Assembly (NCBI GenBank): GCA_016220085.1 | Contig: JACRIN010000017.1 | Coordinates: forward strand, 1-46,944 | Reading direction: 5' to 3' | Length of the DNA stretch: 46,944 nucleotides | From: Planctomycetota bacterium | Lineage (GTDB): Bacteria; Planctomycetota; UBA1135; GCA-002686595 | Shown: positions 43,883 through 46,944 of the stretch, piece after piece | Position numbering within the stretch: the first letter of the stretch is position 1 | Layout: each line of letters opens with the position of its first letter | Notes under the pieces: generated by a model | Databases searched by the model: none | What the model was told of the DNA's origin: nothing | The model's input: only the letters and a program-made list of their open reading frames with translations | Made by a program: the position numbers and the translations under genes

Positions 43883-45082
43883 ATGCACGAGCACCCGCTG
43901 GATCGTTGGCGTCACGAGCACGTCTACCTTGGCGCCTCGCACGCGCGGAACGAGCGGCGCGTGCGGTGGGTCGTCGGGCTGACGCTCGCGATGATGGTCG
44001 GCGAGATCGTCGCGGGCAGCGTGTTCGGTTCGATGGCGCTGCTCGCCGACGGTTGGCACATGGCGACGCACGCCGGTGCGCTGTCGATCAGCGCCGCGGC
44101 ATACGCGTTCGCGCGGCGCCGAGCGCACGATCCGCGCTACGCGTTCGGCACCGGGAAGGTCGGCGACCTCGCGGGCTTCGCGAGCGCGGTGCTGCTCGCC
44201 GGGGTCGCTTGCCTGATCGGCTACGAGGGCTTGGCGCGCCTGCTCTCGCCCGCCGCGATCCGCTTCGACGAGGCGATTTGGGTCGCGGCGCTCGGGCTCG
44301 CCGTCAATCTGGTCAGCGCGCTGTTGCTCGGCGACGACCACGGCGACCCGGTCGAGGGCGGCGCGCACGCGCACGAGCACGCGCACGAGCACGAGCACGA
44401 GCACGAGCACGACGAGCACGAGCACGACGAGCACGAGCACGACGAGCACGAGCACGACGGGCAAGCGCGCGACGAGCACGCGCACGACGAGCACGCGCAC
44501 GACGAGCACGCGCACGGTGAGCACGAGCACGGTGAGCACGCGCACGCGGAGCACGAGCACGCGGAGCACGAGCACGCGGAGCACGAGCACGCGGAGCACG
44601 AGCTCGCGGCGGAAGCTCGCGTCCAGGGCGCGCCGCGGTCGCATCACGACCACAACCTGCGCTCCGCGTACCTGCACGTGCTCGCCGACGCGCTGACCTC
44701 GGTGTTCGCGATCGTCGCGCTCTGCGCCGGCAAGTACCTCGGGTGGAGCTTCCTGGATCCTATCTGCGGCGTCGTCGGCGCGGCGGTGATCCTGCGCTGG
44801 TCGTTCGGACTCATGCGCGAGACCGCGGGGGTGCTGCTCGACGCCGACCCCGACCCGCGGATCGGTGCGGCGATCCGGCGCCGGCTCGAGCGCGCCGACG
44901 GCGATCGGATCGTCGACCTGCACGTGTGGCGCGTCGGCCCCGGCCATTTCGCGGCGATCGTGTCGCTCGTGACGCACGAGCCGCGCGATCCCGAGCACTA
45001 TAAGCGTCGACTCGCGGACGTCGAGCGCCTCGCGCACGTCACGGTCGAGGTCCAGCGCTGTCCGGAGAGCCCTCCGACTTGA
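43883..45082 (+). CDS. dmeF: CDF-family metal exporter, DmeF type, with long His/Glu loop
   Basis: The 399-residue protein is a cation diffusion facilitator closely matching DmeF, the Co2+/Ni2+ exporter. It has the N-terminal His region (HEHVYLGASHARNERR), the metal site MALLADGWHMATHAGAL (D56, H59, H63), FGTGKVGDLAGFASA and the second site HVLADALTSVFAI (H265, D269), then a cytoplasmic domain. It is secondary transport driven by protons. Between helices IV and V a cytosolic loop of about 100 residues is almost entirely His, Glu, Asp and Ala (161-240), far longer than usual and encoded by short tandem repeats. It may bind or buffer metal. The 3' end overlaps the DUF2339 gene by 44 bp. Confidence 0.92.
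   Translation: MHEHPLDRWRHEHVYLGASHARNERRVRWVVGLTLAMMVGEIVAGSVFGSMALLADGWHMATHAGALSISAAAYAFARRRAHDPRYAFGTGKVGDLAGFASAVLLAGVACLIGYEGLARLLSPAAIRFDEAIWVAALGLAVNLVSALLLGDDHGDPVEGGAHAHEHAHEHEHEHEHDEHEHDEHEHDEHEHDGQARDEHAHDEHAHDEHAHGEHEHGEHAHAEHEHAEHEHAEHEHAEHELAAEARVQGAPRSHHDHNLRSAYLHVLADALTSVFAIVALCAGKYLGWSFLDPICGVVGAAVILRWSFGLMRETAGVLLDADPDPRIGAAIRRRLERADGDRIVDLHVWRVGPGHFAAIVSLVTHEPRDPEHYKRRLADVERLAHVTVEVQRCPESPPT
44362..44601. repeat. His/Glu-coding microsatellite in dmeF
   Basis: About 240 bp of 6-bp units (GAGCAC, GCGCAC, GACGAG) are arranged in higher-order blocks of 12 to 18 bp, in frame with dmeF. They encode the HEH/DEH/AEH loop. Neighbouring blocks are identical, which suggests recent slippage or unequal exchange. 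Confidence 0.85.
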
Positions 45083-46944
45083 CGCGTCGCGTCGAGCGCT
45101 CGTCGGCGCGGTACGCGTACGCGATGCCGAGCAGGAACGCGCCGGCGAGCAAGTACCCTCCGACCCGCCACCCGATCGCGAGGCCGGATGCCTCGACGAT
45201 CGCGCAGATCGCCGCGAGCGCCGACAGCGCGAGGCCGACCGCGCGCAACACGCCGCTCGCGCGACGGCGACCGAACCCGATCGCCGTCACGCCGCTGATC
45301 GCGTAGTAGGCGATCAAGAGGAACGTCGCGACGTCGCGCGAGAACGCGTGGGCGAGCTCCGCGCGGAGCCAGAGGAACACCAGCAGCCCCGCGACCACGC
45401 GCACGACGAACGCGACGATTCCGACCGCGTTGGGCATCTCCGCGGCGACGCGCGTGAGCTGCCACGCGAGCGCGAGCCAACCGGCGCACGCCGTCGCCGC
45501 CGCGAGCGTCGCCGTGGTGGCGAACGGCGTGTAAGCGAACGGCTCGCGCTCGCCGAGGAGCACCGCGGCGAGCACGCTGGTGCCGAAGAGGATCACGAGC
45601 GACGCCCAAGCGATGCCCAGCAGGCGCGTGACTCCGAGCACCTGCGCCGCGACGACGGCGTAGAGGCCGAGCGCGACACACGTCTCGAACGTCCGGAGCT
45701 CGACGGGCGCGAGCAACACGGCGAGCGCGCCGAGCAGCGTCGCGGTGAACGCGTGGGTTCGACGCTCGCCGTCGCGATCGAACGTCGCGGCGACGACCGA
45801 ACCGAGCGCCCACGCAACCGCGAGGGCGGCGCCGCGCGCGCTGCTCGCGTCGGAGCGCGCGTTGAGCGCGGCGACCAACGCCACGACCGGGAGCAGGAAC
45901 GCGCCGAGCACGGCGCTCCGCGCTCCGCGATCGGAAGGGCTCGTCGCGAGGAAGCTCCCGAGCGTGATCAGCGCGGCGAGCGTCACGCGCGCGCCGACCG
46001 GCACACCTCGCGCTTCGAGCGTGAACAGGACACCGAGGGCCGCGATCAGCGCGGCGTGCGCGAGTCGCGAGCGTCCGGGTCCGCGCAGGGCGCCGATCGC
46101 GAGCCCGGTGACGCTGAGTGCGAACGCGACCGGCGCGACCGCGCGCGGCCACGACGGCTCTGCATGCGCGGTCGCCCCGGCGGCGATCGTGTAGAGGGCA
46201 ACGCCGAGCATCGGCACGACCGGTGCGCGCGTCCAGTCGGGCCCGCGGAGCGCGAGCGTGCCGGCGGCGAGCACGATCAACCCGTACGCGAGCAGGACGA
46301 GGGGATCGCCGCCGCCGCTCGACGTGACGAACGGAGCGAGCAACGCCGCGCCGAAGCCGACGTTGAAGAGCGCCTGACGCTGCTCGCGGAGCGCGAGCCC
46401 CGCGAGCGCGAGCGACGCGAGCGCCGCGACGCCGAGCGCGAGCGACGAAGGCACCAAGCGCAGCAGCGGACCGGCCGCCCAGCAATCGAGGTGCACGACC
46501 GCGAGCGAGAGCGCGAGCAAGAGGTTGCCAAAGCGCACGGTGCCGCGACGGCGCAGCCGCACGCCGACGAACGCGATCAGCGCGGCGAGCACCGCGCCGG
46601 AGACGACGCGCAGCTCGGGCCCGAAGACGCCGCGGCGGATCGCCCACGCGAGGAACGCGCCGAGTCCGAGCATCAGGGTCAGCACCGCGAGCGCGAGCGC
46701 GCCGTAGCGGCCGACGAGTTGCTCGAGATCGAGCGAAGCGACGTTGCGCGGCAGCTCGCGGTCGCGAGGCGAGCCTTGCGGCGAGCCCCAGGCTTCCGCC
46801 GCGCTCGACGGGGTCGCGCCTCGAGCACTCGGCGCACTCGGCGCACCCGGCGCACCCGACGCACCCGACGCACCCGACGCACCCGACGCACCCGACGCAC
46901 CCGACGCACCCGACGCACCCGACGCACCCGACGCACCCGACGCA
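45039..46944 (-). CDS. DUF2339 multi-pass membrane protein, 5' end outside window
   Basis: The visible part is about 635 residues of a DUF2339-family membrane protein. The family's entry LEQLVGRYGALALAVLTLMLGLGAF leads into FLAWAIRRGVFGPELRVVSG, and about 18 to 20 more hydrophobic segments follow (LALLAPFVTSS, LLAGAFLLGIAYAYRA near the end). The function of the family is unknown; some members sit with cell-envelope genes. The frame stays open through 46685 to the window edge, so the GTG there is internal. Upstream of the membrane part lies a Pro/Ser/Ala linker and then Ala-Ser-Gly triplets encoded by the 9-bp repeat, so the true start lies beyond 46944. Its end overlaps dmeF. Confidence 0.85.
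   Translation of the reverse strand, partial: ASGASGASGASGASGASGASGASGASGASGAPGAPSAPSARGATPSSAAEAWGSPQGSPRDRELPRNVASLDLEQLVGRYGALALAVLTLMLGLGAFLAWAIRRGVFGPELRVVSGAVLAALIAFVGVRLRRRGTVRFGNLLLALSLAVVHLDCWAAGPLLRLVPSSLALGVAALASLALAGLALREQRQALFNVGFGAALLAPFVTSSGGGDPLVLLAYGLIVLAAGTLALRGPDWTRAPVVPMLGVALYTIAAGATAHAEPSWPRAVAPVAFALSVTGLAIGALRGPGRSRLAHAALIAALGVLFTLEARGVPVGARVTLAALITLGSFLATSPSDRGARSAVLGAFLLPVVALVAALNARSDASSARGAALAVAWALGSVVAATFDRDGERRTHAFTATLLGALAVLLAPVELRTFETCVALGLYAVVAAQVLGVTRLLGIAWASLVILFGTSVLAAVLLGEREPFAYTPFATTATLAAATACAGWLALAWQLTRVAAEMPNAVGIVAFVVRVVAGLLVFLWLRAELAHAFSRDVATFLLIAYYAISGVTAIGFGRRRASGVLRAVGLALSALAAICAIVEASGLAIGWRVGGYLLAGAFLLGIAYAYRADERSTRRVKSEGSPDSAGPRP
46851..46944. repeat. 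9-bp tandem repeat running off the window
   Basis: A 9-bp unit (CGCACCCGA) is repeated about ten times without variation up to the window edge. Two or three diverged copies precede it, with CGG or ACT variants. It is in frame in the minus-strand DUF2339 gene and encodes Ala-Ser-Gly repeats. Confidence 0.92.

Overview
The window is about 47 kb of very GC-rich DNA. Coding is dense, Shine-Dalgarno signals are weak or mixed, and start/stop overlaps (ATGA, GTGA) are common. Several gene families suggest a member of the Planctomycetota: many secreted FG-GAP/VCBS propeller proteins, an ASPIC/UnbV protein, a PA14 domain joined to a parallel beta-helix, a formylglycine-generating enzyme with a sulfatase, a sialate O-acetylesterase, a multiheme cytochrome and pseudopilins of the GFTLxE type. 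This is an inference from gene content; no rRNA or tRNA is present to confirm it, and a myxobacterium-like organism cannot be fully excluded. I saw no IS element, prophage, integrase or CRISPR array.

Layout. 1-4812: a 23-bp tandem repeat and three FG-GAP proteins. 4868-9063: an HD-domain hydrolase coupled to a beta-helix/PA14 secreted protein, then two paralogous zinc-ribbon membrane proteins. 9214-12460: an HDOD protein, a degenerate GGDEF/coiled-coil protein and an actin closely resembling magnetosome MamK. 12777-16272: an AbgT-type transporter and a secreted CocE/NonD hydrolase. 16518-19747: an RRM protein, a secreted helical-repeat protein, an AT-hook DNA-binding protein and the formylglycine-generating enzyme. 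19789-23678: a 21-bp degenerate repeat array, two GT-C membrane glycosyltransferases and a P-loop kinase. 23745-25712: sialate O-acetylesterase. 25751-32128: an SOS mutagenesis operon lexA-imuA-imuB-dnaE2, with a perfect 16-bp palindrome in the spacer of its promoter. 32197-33884: ferredoxin-NADP reductase and a hemerythrin-like protein. 34010-38125: a pseudopilin operon read on the minus strand and ending in a HEAT-repeat protein. 38285-42125: a pentaheme cytochrome and a VCBS/ASPIC protein, diverging from a 19-bp degenerate repeat array. 42407-43765: sulfatase. 43883-46944: a DmeF-type metal exporter with a very long His/Glu loop, and a DUF2339 membrane protein that runs off the window through an Ala-Ser-Gly repeat.

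Two systems stand out. The first is the HDOD / pseudo-GGDEF-coiled-coil / MamK-like actin cluster, which looks like a cytoskeletal or positioning module without any magnetosome genes nearby. The second is the SOS cassette, whose candidate operator matches no LexA box I know and whose LexA, ImuA and ImuB proteins all carry low-complexity insertions. A third theme is the abundance of short tandem repeats, both intergenic and inside genes, with periods of 9, 12, 19, 21 and 23 bp.
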